Shown here: in pieces, positions 55,925-63,261 of the stretch
How positions within the stretch are numbered: position 1 is the stretch's first letter
Layout: each line of letters opens with the position of its first letter
NCBI RefSeq assembly: GCF_003477885.1
Contig: NZ_QUEE01000009.1
Coordinates: 62,001-126,000, forward strand
Source: Lachnotalea sp. AF33-28
GTDB lineage: Bacteria > Bacillota > Clostridia > Lachnospirales > Lachnospiraceae
Length of the DNA stretch: 64,000 bases
Reading direction: 5' to 3'
The notes under the pieces: generated by a model
What the model was told of the DNA's origin: nothing
Database searches by the model: none
What the model saw: only the letters and a program-made list of their open reading frames with translations
Made by a program: the position numbers and the translations under genes

Positions 55925-55941
55925 AGGGAAAGGAGACAAAA

Positions 55942-56541
55942 ATGGACAGCAGTGAAACACAAAGTTTTAAACGGGTGGGATTATCCTTTATCCTGATGAT
56001 ACTGGGCGCCGCCATCGCGCTGCCGCTGGTGCTCGGTTTTATCTGTGCGGCAGCCATGGGACAGCTGACCGGACCGATGATTCTGGGAGCTGCGCTCATG
56101 TTTGGAATCATCATCTGGATTATCATGCTGATGATGGTCGCATGGGGCAGTTTTACAAGTATGTTTATCAGGAGGACTGCCAAAAAGCTCGATCAGCTCC
56201 CCTATCAGTTCAGAAGCTCTTTTACAAGCCGGGGCGGTATCCTGTACATAGACACCGAAAACGGCATGATCGCATTTATATCAGCCTATAATCCGTTTGT
56301 CATACAGGTGTTTGACGCGTCGCGCCTCGACCGTATAGAAACTATCGCTTCTTCCATGACGGGAATCCGTTTCCGCTTTTATGTGGACGGCAAGAAGATC
56401 AGCATGCCCACCCTGCTCACAAACCGCGTGGTGAGCACAAAAACAGGCATCGGGGCGGAAGCCGTTTCCAAGGCCGACGCCTATGTGGAGCGGCTGAAAG
56501 CGGCGAAAACGAGAGCGGAGGAGCGGAAAAGAGGGAATTAA
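55942..56541 (+). CDS. Membrane protein of unknown function
   Basis: A 199-residue protein with two hydrophobic helices (about 14-37 and 44-70), and a cytoplasmic domain of about 125 residues with beta-strand character (GGILYIDTENGMIAFISA, FRFYVDGKKI) and a charged C-terminal helix. No family recognised. First of three genes with one and 40 bases between them, expressed from 55814 under a family B leader. Confidence 0.75.
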   Translation: MDSSETQSFKRVGLSFILMILGAAIALPLVLGFICAAAMGQLTGPMILGAALMFGIIIWIIMLMMVAWGSFTSMFIRRTAKKLDQLPYQFRSSFTSRGGILYIDTENGMIAFISAYNPFVIQVFDASRLDRIETIASSMTGIRFRFYVDGKKISMPTLLTNRVVSTKTGIGAEAVSKADAYVERLKAAKTRAEERKRGN

Positions 56542-56542
56542 A

Positions 56543-56956
56543 ATGGCATTCATCAATTATCTTCCGGAAATCATTTTTCTAATCTGCGCCGCTGCAGCCG
56601 TAATCGCGGTCGTACGCGCTCTGCCTTCGATTTTTGGAATCCTTAAGGGCAAGGAACAGTGCCCAAAATGCAGGGCGGCAACTGTCAGGGAGGATGTGCC
56701 TGCCCGCCTGTTCCTCCTCCCTGTCTCTTTTGGCGATACCTACGAGAACGCCGAAGACTATCTTCTCTCCCACATGGTTCCCATCCAGTCTAAAGAAGCG
56801 ATCCCTACCGGGCGGCGGGCATGCAGGATGGAATTGTACCGCTGTCCGAAATGCGATGCCCGATGGGTGAAAATCACTGATTTTCTTCAGGTAAGGGATA
56901 CCGAGGATATCAAAGGTTTTTACACATTTCCTTATGAACACTTCAGCGGATTATAA
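56543..56956 (+). CDS. Membrane-anchored protein with paired CPKC motifs
   Basis: A 137-residue protein: one N-terminal helix (about 6-34), then CPKC at about 40, a middle part, and a second CPKC near 111 (YRCPKCDARW), together a likely zinc site. It begins one base after the previous stop. Unknown function; probably acts with its neighbours. Confidence 0.72.
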   Translation: MAFINYLPEIIFLICAAAAVIAVVRALPSIFGILKGKEQCPKCRAATVREDVPARLFLLPVSFGDTYENAEDYLLSHMVPIQSKEAIPTGRRACRMELYRCPKCDARWVKITDFLQVRDTEDIKGFYTFPYEHFSGL

Positions 56957-56996
56957 TAAATATCGAAAGGGAAAGTATGAACAGCGGGGATAAAAC

Positions 56997-57728
56997 ATGA
57001 AAAGCAAAATAAAAATCCACGAGGTAATTCTGGTTATTGCGGCACTGGCAATTGCCATATATGTTGGAAAAAATATAGGAATAGAGTATGTTCTGCGCGG
57101 TAATGAAGAACCGGTGAGCATTGCCGATGCGAAAGAGGATCACCTGGGAGAGTACCTGGGCATGCCTGCAGGAGAGGATATCCCGCGCATTAACACCCTA
57201 AGCGAATGGGAGGATATCCGGACCTCCACTGAGTACATAACAATTGAGCCTGCAGAAGCGATCCCCACCGGCATTGGAAGCCGCAGCGCCTGGGTGCCCG
57301 CCTATAAACGCGCCACCAGAAGCAGCCGGGGAGGCCAGCGCAGCGAAATCATGAAAAAGGTCTGGGATATCTTCGGCGAATATACGGAGTATTACATCCT
57401 TCAGCTGTCGGACGGGCAGCACATACTGGCGCAGATCCCCATGGAGGAAGCGAGACGCATACAGTCCGGCCAGGATGTAACTCTGCCGCTCGGAAATAAG
57501 ACCAGTATAAACAGCAGTGCCCTCCCTTATCTGAAAGAGATCTGCGAAAAATATGACGTATCCCTGGACGGTCAGTTTTACTGCATCAACAATAAATGGA
57601 ATGAGTCCCATACCCTGACAGTGCTGATTCTGCGTTTCGCGGCGGGCGGCCTGGTTCTGATTGTTTCAGGGGCGCTCTTCTTAACCGCGGCGGATAAACT
57701 GCTGGGTACCAAAAAGAAGGTTAAATAA
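56997..57728 (+). CDS. Membrane protein with large extracytoplasmic domain, unknown
   Basis: A 243-residue protein with helices near both ends (about 9-27 and 208-232) that place residues 28-207 outside. The middle has a beta-rich segment YTEYYILQLSDGQHILAQIP. No family recognised. The ATG has GCGGGGA upstream. A seven-codon open frame (56977-57000, start after GAAAGGG) ends across this ATG (ATGA) and could be a leader peptide. The gene is convergent with spoVAC. Confidence 0.72.
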   Translation: MKSKIKIHEVILVIAALAIAIYVGKNIGIEYVLRGNEEPVSIADAKEDHLGEYLGMPAGEDIPRINTLSEWEDIRTSTEYITIEPAEAIPTGIGSRSAWVPAYKRATRSSRGGQRSEIMKKVWDIFGEYTEYYILQLSDGQHILAQIPMEEARRIQSGQDVTLPLGNKTSINSSALPYLKEICEKYDVSLDGQFYCINNKWNESHTLTVLILRFAAGGLVLIVSGALFLTAADKLLGTKKKVK

Positions 57729-57770
57729 CAGGAGCATGAATGTAAGCAGAATCATAAAATGCTCTGCATA

Positions 57771-58223
57771 TTATCCGATCACTCCCAGCATCTGCAACAA
57801 CCAGTACCCCAGCCCTAATACCCACGATGCTAATACCCCGTACAGAATGACTGGTCCGGCGATTGTAAATATTTTACATCCAATTCCGAATACCTGTCCC
57901 TCTTTTTTATATTCAATGGCCGGCGCCACTACGGAGTTAGCAAAACCGGTGATCGGCACCAGCGCTCCCGCCCCTCCAAATTTCACGATGCGGGGGAATA
58001 TATTCAAACCGGTCAGGAGGATGGATAGGCCGATCAGAACAATCAGAGTCCACGCAGAGGCCTCCGTCTTTTCCATATTCATACCGCTTGAAAACCACTG
58101 ATTTAACGCCTGCCCAATGGTGCAGATAATGCCACCGGTCAGAAAAGCTTTGAGCACGTTAAGAAACGTGTTATGGGTGGGCGTTATCTGTTTTATATAC
58201 TCGTTATACTGTTTTTCATCCAT
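57771..58223 (-). CDS. spoVAC: Stage V sporulation protein AC
   Basis: A 150-residue membrane protein of normal length. Recognisable parts are ITPTHNTFLNVLKAFLTGG, FPRIVKFGGAGALVPITGFANSVVAPAIEYKKEG (key part GGAGALVPITGFANSV) and GPVILYG. It is the mechanosensitive part of the dipicolinate channel. GAGGAAAA precedes the ATG. Normally spoVAD would follow at once; here the next spore gene is 6 kb away. Confidence 0.95.
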   Translation of the reverse strand: MDEKQYNEYIKQITPTHNTFLNVLKAFLTGGIICTIGQALNQWFSSGMNMEKTEASAWTLIVLIGLSILLTGLNIFPRIVKFGGAGALVPITGFANSVVAPAIEYKKEGQVFGIGCKIFTIAGPVILYGVLASWVLGLGYWLLQMLGVIG

Positions 58224-58306
58224 TTGTTTTCCTCATCTCTTTCTTGCATTTCATTCTTGTCACCGGTCAGAATCCGGTATTCCAATTTGCTGTTTGCAGC
58301 GGTCTG

Positions 58307-58729
58307 TCAGCCGGCCATCCCGTACCAGAAATATAAAAGCGAACCGACACATTTTCCAAGTCCGATGCTCAAAATAATATACTGCAGCCCCACAGCCAGC
58401 TTAATGCGCCGGCTGATCGTCGGTACAGTATCCAGCGTTTCCGCCAGAGACATGATCAGGCATCCCACAAAAATACCGGAAAACAGGCCGAATACCACTC
58501 CCATTACGGCTCCGCCGAAGATTGGAAAATGGTAGAAAAAGGTCAGATTGCCCGCGGTAGCGCCCAGCACAATGATATCCTCATACAGCCTGACATGTTT
58601 GGCTGTTTTGGTTCTGGCTGCCAGCCTCGGCACCAGACCGATGATGGTGATGAAGGCAAACACACCGGCCGATATGATGCCTCCTGCTGCCAGCCCCACC
58701 GCGGCTAAAATCAGCTGCTTAATGAACAT
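58307..58729 (-). CDS. spoVAB: Stage V sporulation protein AB
   Basis: A 140-residue membrane protein with four helices. GLVPRLAARTKTAKH, FGGAVMGVVFGLFSGIFVG and the preserved Glu in MSLAETLDTVP mark SpoVAB. It overlaps spoVAA by 11 bases. A TTG at 58732 with AGGAG seven bases upstream is an alternative start. Confidence 0.92.
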   Translation of the reverse strand: MFIKQLILAAVGLAAGGIISAGVFAFITIIGLVPRLAARTKTAKHVRLYEDIIVLGATAGNLTFFYHFPIFGGAVMGVVFGLFSGIFVGCLIMSLAETLDTVPTISRRIKLAVGLQYIILSIGLGKCVGSLLYFWYGMAG

Positions 58730-59348
58730 CAATTCCGGACTCCTTTCTTCCCGCGTCCTTGATCAGGGCTTTATCCACCTCTTCCTCATAAATGCGCATC
58801 TGCACTTCCATCGGAGTCGGATCGGTGGAAAATGCTTTTTTGGAGAAATGGTTGAAGAACAGGATGATTCCCAGAGGCAGACCTATGGAATAGGCGGCCT
58901 CGATGACCGTAAAGCCGTCGGATTCCACGCCCATAATCAACATATAAAACTCCGTAAAGAGCTTGGATACATCACCGTCATTGTTAAAAGTCATAATCGC
59001 GAAGGCAGAACCGATAAAGGTGATCAGACACACAAATACGGTCTTGCTCCAGTCAATGGCCTTGGAATGCTTCTTCGGTTTCTGATAGTCCACAATAAAA
59101 TCCGTTTCTCCCATGTTGGTGACTGTGATCTTCGGATCGAGTCCCTGAATAACCTTCACCACGTCCATGATGGAAAATACATAACGGTTAAATTTCTCCG
59201 CATGAACGGTCATAAGCTTTAAGGATTTCACCTGGTTTTCCACCGCCTTGTCATCCGACCGGATTTCTCCCAGCTGTCCCAGGGTGACATCCCGTTCATG
59301 AACCTCAATATTCTGTTCCATTTTAATATATACCGTCGCGCTGCTCAT
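58719..59348 (-). CDS. spoVAA: Stage V sporulation protein AA
   Basis: A 209-residue protein. The N-terminal half is a small cytoplasmic domain (VYIKMEQNIEV...VTLGQLGEI) and the C-terminal half has two helices and FYMLIMGVESDGFTVIEAAYSIGLPLGI. This matches SpoVAA in bacilli and some clostridia. Its start overlaps the stop of the preceding small gene (ATGA). Confidence 0.92.
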   Translation of the reverse strand: MSSATVYIKMEQNIEVHERDVTLGQLGEIRSDDKAVENQVKSLKLMTVHAEKFNRYVFSIMDVVKVIQGLDPKITVTNMGETDFIVDYQKPKKHSKAIDWSKTVFVCLITFIGSAFAIMTFNNDGDVSKLFTEFYMLIMGVESDGFTVIEAAYSIGLPLGIILFFNHFSKKAFSTDPTPMEVQMRIYEEEVDKALIKDAGRKESGIDVH

Positions 59349-59497
59349 AGGTCTCTGATATCCTCCATCAGGCGCACCAGAGTGCCTCTCGTTCCGATAT
59401 CGCCCTTATCCAGATAGGTAAAATAGAACCACACACTGAAGAGAATGGCGGCAATCAACACAAAAATCAGTACCCAGCGTATTTTAGTACGGCTCAT
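59345..59497 (-). CDS. Small single-pass membrane protein between sigF and spoVAA
   Basis: A 50-residue protein: basic start, one helix (WVLIFVLIAAILFSVWFYF) and a short tail. AAAAGGAAGTG precedes the ATG at 59497, and it is coupled to spoVAA by ATGA. Probably a spore-membrane component; function unknown. Confidence 0.72.
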   Translation of the reverse strand: MSRTKIRWVLIFVLIAAILFSVWFYFTYLDKGDIGTRGTLVRLMEDIRDL

Positions 59498-59640
59498 TTT
59501 ATCACTTCCTTTTCTTCGCAAGATTTCTTTTGCCATTATTATTTCATCATTTACGAAGATTTATCCGCCTTTTTTTCTTTCATAAAAAGCTTGCGGGATT
59601 CTCTGTCTGCAGCGGGCCGCTTTAGCAATACAGACTAAGC

Positions 59641-59673
59641 GGGCCGGGACGGCTGCATATTCCGTCCCGGCCC
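59641..59673 (-). other. GC-rich hairpin after sigF
   Basis: GGGCCGGGACGG (59641-59652) pairs with CCGTCCCGGCCC (59662-59673), a perfect 12-bp stem lying 22 bases beyond the sigF stop. No U-run follows, so it is at best a weak terminator, or an mRNA 3' stabiliser or attenuator between spoIIA-sigF and spoVA. Confidence 0.55.
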
Positions 59674-59694
59674 ACGGCCGCATTTCTTAGTTAT

Positions 59695-60414
59695 TTAAAA
59701 GCTGTCCCTCATGGATTTCAGTATTTTTTTCTCCAGCCGTGAAACCTGCACCTGGGATATGCCCAGCTCTTTGGCGATTTCGGTCTGTGTCTTATCCAAA
59801 AAGTACCGCATCGTGATGATCCGCTTTTCCTGCGGCTCCAGAGCGCTGATCAGTTCCTGAAGCACGAGGCGGTTTAAGAGCTTTTCGTTGTCGTTTTCCG
59901 TTTCCTCAATCTTATCAATCAGGCTGATTGTGTTCCCATCGCCGTGATAGATTGTCTTATAGATGGATTCCACCTCAGCGCCGGACTCCAGCGCTACGGC
60001 CAGTTCTTCCACACAGATGCCCAGCTCTTCCGCCAGCTCATCTATGGTGGGCTCGCGGCCCAGCCTGTTATTCATCATTTCCTTAGCGGTCTTCGCTTTA
60101 TATGCGATTTCCTTCAGCGACCGGCTGACCTTGATCATGCCGTCGTCACGCAGAAACCGTTTTATCTCACCTGTAATCATCGGTACCGCGTAAGTGGAAA
60201 ACTTCACATCGTAAGAAAGGTCAAATTTATCTATGGCCTTTAACAAACCGATGCTCCCTATCTGGAACAGGTCTTCCATCTCATGGCCTCTGCCGGCAAA
60301 CCTTCGGACGATGCTCCAGATCAGTCCCATATTGTCCGCCACCAGCTTGTCCCGCGCCGCTTTATCCCCATCGTGTGCTGCCTGGATTAACTTTGCTACT
60401 GCATCCATACACAT
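59695..60414 (-). CDS. sigF: RNA polymerase sigma-F factor
   Basis: A 239-residue sigma-70 family protein. Region 2 reads LFQIGSIGLLKAIDKFDLSYDVKFSTYAVPMI and region 4 QTEIAKELGISQVQVSRLEKKIL (key part GISQVQVSRLEK). Region 1.1 is absent, as in sporulation sigma factors. It drives forespore-specific transcription and is held by SpoIIAB. AGGAGG lies six bases before the ATG. Last gene of spoIIAA-spoIIAB-sigF. Confidence 0.96.
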   Translation of the reverse strand: MCMDAVAKLIQAAHDGDKAARDKLVADNMGLIWSIVRRFAGRGHEMEDLFQIGSIGLLKAIDKFDLSYDVKFSTYAVPMITGEIKRFLRDDGMIKVSRSLKEIAYKAKTAKEMMNNRLGREPTIDELAEELGICVEELAVALESGAEVESIYKTIYHGDGNTISLIDKIEETENDNEKLLNRLVLQELISALEPQEKRIITMRYFLDKTQTEIAKELGISQVQVSRLEKKILKSMRDSF

Positions 60415-60443
60415 CCGATTCCTCCTCTACAGGGATAAACTGC

Positions 60444-60887
60444 TCATCTGCCGATCTTCTTTTTCATCGTCACAGTTGTGCCTTTCCCGGGCTCCGATTC
60501 CACTGTCACACTGTCCATAAACGCTTCCATAAATGAAAATCCCATGCCGGAGCGTTCATTGGAAGGCTTGGAGGTATACAGCGGCTCCATCGCCTTATGT
60601 ATGTCCGCAATGCCCACGCCATTATCGCGGATACAGATGGTTACCGCAGAATCCTCCAGCGTAGCCTCCAATATGATTTTCCCCTCTCCTCCCTCATATC
60701 CGTGTATGACGGCATTTGTCACGGCTTCGGATACCGCTGTCTTTACATCCTCCATCTCCTCCAGCGTGGGGTCCAGGCGGGATAGGAATACGGCTGTCAC
60801 CACTCTGGCAAACTGCTCATTATGTGAGTAGCTTTCCATTTCCAGCCGCATCGTCTCCGGTTTTTGTACCTGATTATTGTTCTCCAT
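60444..60887 (-). CDS. spoIIAB: Anti-sigma F factor, serine kinase
   Basis: A 147-residue GHKL ATPase. EAVTNAVIHGYEG is the N-box, IRDNGVGI the G1 box and RSGMGFSFMEAFMD the ATP lid region. It binds sigma-F and phosphorylates SpoIIAA. ATG 60887 has GGAGG five bases upstream; a longer frame begins with TTG. Confidence 0.96.
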   Translation of the reverse strand: MENNNQVQKPETMRLEMESYSHNEQFARVVTAVFLSRLDPTLEEMEDVKTAVSEAVTNAVIHGYEGGEGKIILEATLEDSAVTICIRDNGVGIADIHKAMEPLYTSKPSNERSGMGFSFMEAFMDSVTVESEPGKGTTVTMKKKIGR

Positions 60888-60963
60888 CTCTTCCTCCATT
60901 TCTGCGCCGGTCAAAGCGCATTTACTGCCTTTTTTCTTTATCTGCTTCCTGTCAGACTGCTCT

Positions 60964-61299
60964 TCACTGATATTTAAGCTCCATCTGCGGTATGATCTGA
61001 TAGATTCCGGACATCTTCAGTATGCGGTTGATTCTCTCATTTACGCCGCAGACCACCACATCCCCTCCGGCCTGCTTCATGCGCTTATATCTGCCCAGGA
61101 GTATTCCGATCCCGGAGCTGTCCATAAAATCCGTATCGGAAAAGTCAAAAACAATCCTCTGTATGTCAAACGTATCCAAAAACTGTTCCGACTGCTCCCT
61201 TAGATTCTTGCTGGTGTGGTGATCCACCTCTGACGGAAGATGGACGGTCAGTGTCCGCACTTCCGACTGATAACTCATTTCTGTATGATCTACTTTCAT
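60964..61299 (-). CDS. spoIIAA: Anti-sigma F factor antagonist
   Basis: A 111-residue STAS-domain protein. The phosphorylated serine is in FMDSSGIG (Ser61). When dephosphorylated it displaces sigma-F from SpoIIAB. The ATG at 61299 has TAGGAG upstream; the upstream extension of the frame lacks a site. A SigH promoter is expected in the 60-bp gap before it, but I cannot point to a convincing one. Confidence 0.95.
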   Translation of the reverse strand: MKVDHTEMSYQSEVRTLTVHLPSEVDHHTSKNLREQSEQFLDTFDIQRIVFDFSDTDFMDSSGIGILLGRYKRMKQAGGDVVVCGVNERINRILKMSGIYQIIPQMELKYQ

Positions 61300-61356
61300 A
61301 GGTGCTCCTATCTGCGCATTTCCTGCGCGTGATTTTCTGTGATACATAACTTTGCA

Positions 61357-61405
61357 GAAAAAAAGAATACACTACGGGCGCTGTTTGCTCTTTCGTAGTG
61401 TACTC
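61357..61405 (-). terminator. Rho-independent terminator of the TPR protein gene
   Basis: Minus strand: a 12-bp stem (61405-61394 with 61376-61365, one G-U type position) followed by eight T bases (61364-61357). It lies about 70 bases after the stop at 61478 and just before spoIIAA. A second small hairpin ACCGGTGTG/CACACCGG lies between at about 61440-61461. Confidence 0.8.
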
Positions 61406-61477
61406 TCTTTCGTCTATGGATGCCGATCATCCTGTGCACCCCGGTGTGCCGACACACCGGTATGCGTTTCTTACGTC

Positions 61478-62851
61478 TTAATATCCCCTGTGAGTCCTGG
61501 AAAATTCCGCAAAAGGGGAATCCGGATAGTTATCAATGATATCCGTATAATATTCAAAGGCTGTTTCCTTGTCTCCCAGATTGTGGTAGGAAAGCCCCAG
61601 CCAGTATTTGCTCTCCACATCGTCAGGATTTAACTCCAGGCACATCAGGAAATTATCCCGGGCTGTTTCATAATCCCGGCTGTCATAGGCCGCTTTAGCC
61701 GTATTAAACAGCGTCGTAAATCCGTTGGTTTCAATCTCCTCTTTTAGGCCGGCATAAACCTGCTGGAATACCTGTGAGGTCACCTTGGACGCGTCTACGC
61801 TGCCATAGGCGTTGATCGCCGCAATGAAGTCCTGTTTTACATATGCGTTTAACACCTCCAAAAGCGCATCGTAGGTGCTTAGGATACCGCCCGGGTCCGT
61901 ATATCCGTTCAACTGGTTCTGCAGCTGCTCTTTCTCATTCTCCAGCTTCTCCACCTGCTGCGTAAGGCCGGATACCTCCGCCTGGTTAGAGGACATTTTA
62001 TCCCCGTATCCCATCAGGGTTTCATCAAATTTACGGTTCATGTCATGCTTCACGGAAGGAATGATGACAAACCAGGCGATAGCGAGGCCGAGGGCCAGCC
62101 CGCCCAGCACATACAGCACTGCGGAGAGAATGCCGGTGCCCGGCTTATAGCTGGGCACGATGGATTCGTCCGTGGTGTTGATCATTACGGTACTTTCCCG
62201 CCGCTTTTCCTGCTTTTTCTGCTCCGACTTCTCCCTTTTGCCGTTTTGCTTAATCTCCTGCATATAGCGCAGGGACGTGTCGTTTGTCTTGTCTATCTCC
62301 AGCGCCTTCCGGATCGTGGTGTGCGCTTTTTTATACTCGCCGCGATGGATATAGAGAAGGGACAGCAGCTGGTACGCCTTTACAAACCGTGCATTCAGAT
62401 TGATCACTTTTAAGAGCTGCAGCACGGCGAGATCATCGCTCCCTGTGCGCGCAAGCTCCAGCGCCTGATTGAACTTACGGTTGGTGGTGTCTATGCTTTT
62501 AAGCCGGGCCTGATTCTGCTGCAGGAGCTTCAGATACCGGTCCGCTTCATTGCCTTCGGGCTGAAAATTTTTGCTGATCACCCATTCGGTCATGGCATCC
62601 ACGGTTTCACCGGTCTCATAGTAAATGAGGCCCAGCAGGTTTCTGGCGTCGGTATGCCGTTTGTTTAACTCCAGGCACTGCGTGAGCACCGCCGCGGCAC
62701 CGCTTAGATCCCTGACCTTAGCCTTTGCCAGCCCTGCATTGTACAGGCTGTTGGCCGTGTGCATGATTCTTTTATATACGCTCACTGCGGCGCCGCATTT
62801 CAGACAGATCTGGCCAGCGCCCAGTTTGCTTCCGCAATTATAACAATCCAT
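61478..62851 (-). CDS. Zinc-ribbon, TPR and coiled-coil membrane protein
   Basis: A 457-residue protein. An N-terminal zinc ribbon (CYNCGSKLGAGQICLKCG) is followed by about four TPR-like units (30-205), a basic linker, one membrane helix (about 237-260), a coiled coil (QQVEKLENEKEQLQNQLNG, about 285-315) and two more TPR units outside the membrane (about 355-445, ARDNFLMCLELNPDDVESKY). It may scaffold an envelope complex. The ATG at 62851 follows GAGGAG. Confidence 0.8.
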   Translation of the reverse strand: MDCYNCGSKLGAGQICLKCGAAVSVYKRIMHTANSLYNAGLAKAKVRDLSGAAAVLTQCLELNKRHTDARNLLGLIYYETGETVDAMTEWVISKNFQPEGNEADRYLKLLQQNQARLKSIDTTNRKFNQALELARTGSDDLAVLQLLKVINLNARFVKAYQLLSLLYIHRGEYKKAHTTIRKALEIDKTNDTSLRYMQEIKQNGKREKSEQKKQEKRRESTVMINTTDESIVPSYKPGTGILSAVLYVLGGLALGLAIAWFVIIPSVKHDMNRKFDETLMGYGDKMSSNQAEVSGLTQQVEKLENEKEQLQNQLNGYTDPGGILSTYDALLEVLNAYVKQDFIAAINAYGSVDASKVTSQVFQQVYAGLKEEIETNGFTTLFNTAKAAYDSRDYETARDNFLMCLELNPDDVESKYWLGLSYHNLGDKETAFEYYTDIIDNYPDSPFAEFSRTHRGY

Positions 62852-62893
62852 TGAACTCCTCATTTCTGCAGGGTATCGTGCCTACCGTATATC

Positions 62894-63037
62894 TCACTGG
62901 TTTTCCCTGACTTCCTTGAGCAGCTGCCGCATGATATCGGTCATATCGGTTATGTTGCGTTTTCTTATGGTTTCTTCTGTATCGTCTACTTCTTTGCTTG
63001 GCTGGAATTTTTTTAATTCTTCTTCAAAATCGATCAT
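62894..63037 (-). CDS. Small acidic protein of unknown function
   Basis: A 47-residue charged protein, MIDFEEELKKFQPSKEVDD then helical to VRENQ. GAAAGG lies seven bases before the ATG at 63037. The open frame extends upstream to 63280 through a palindromic GC-rich region, but that part has no coding character. It lies just before the TPR gene and may share its transcript. Confidence 0.6.
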   Translation of the reverse strand: MIDFEEELKKFQPSKEVDDTEETIRKRNITDMTDIMRQLLKEVRENQ

Positions 63038-63189
63038 TGGTTTTACCTTTCGAGAACTTCTACTTTGCTGTGTGAGGGGCGGGCGAGGGGGGGGGAGGTA
63101 GCTGCGGGGGATAAGTCCGCGGCATGGGGCGGGTCCGCAGTGCAGCTCGATTCCGCTGCGCTTCATCTCGCTCACGGGCTTCGCCCTAT

Positions 63190-63254
63190 GGGAGGATGCG
63201 GCCTCATGCGGCCTTATGTGCGAGCACAACGGCCGCATGAGGCCGCATCCTCCC
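63190..63254. repeat. Perfect 24-bp-arm hairpin downstream of folC
   Basis: 63190-63213 is the exact reverse complement of 63231-63254, with a 17-base spacer that holds GTGC-GA-GCAC. The arms contain a partial tandem GATGCGGCC/CATGCGGCC. It starts seven bases beyond the folC stop on folC's strand, with no U-run. Adjacent sequence 63040-63189 is very GC-rich and shows motifs reminiscent of the centre of family A (CGCTGCGCTTC, GCTCACGGGC) but without a clear second arm. It fills the 224-bp gap between folC and the small gene. Confidence 0.85.
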
Positions 63255-63261
63255 GCACTGC

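Noticed and set aside
59641..59673. A strong intrinsic terminator after sigF
   Set aside because: The stem is perfect but no run of U follows on either strand, so I list it only as a hairpin.
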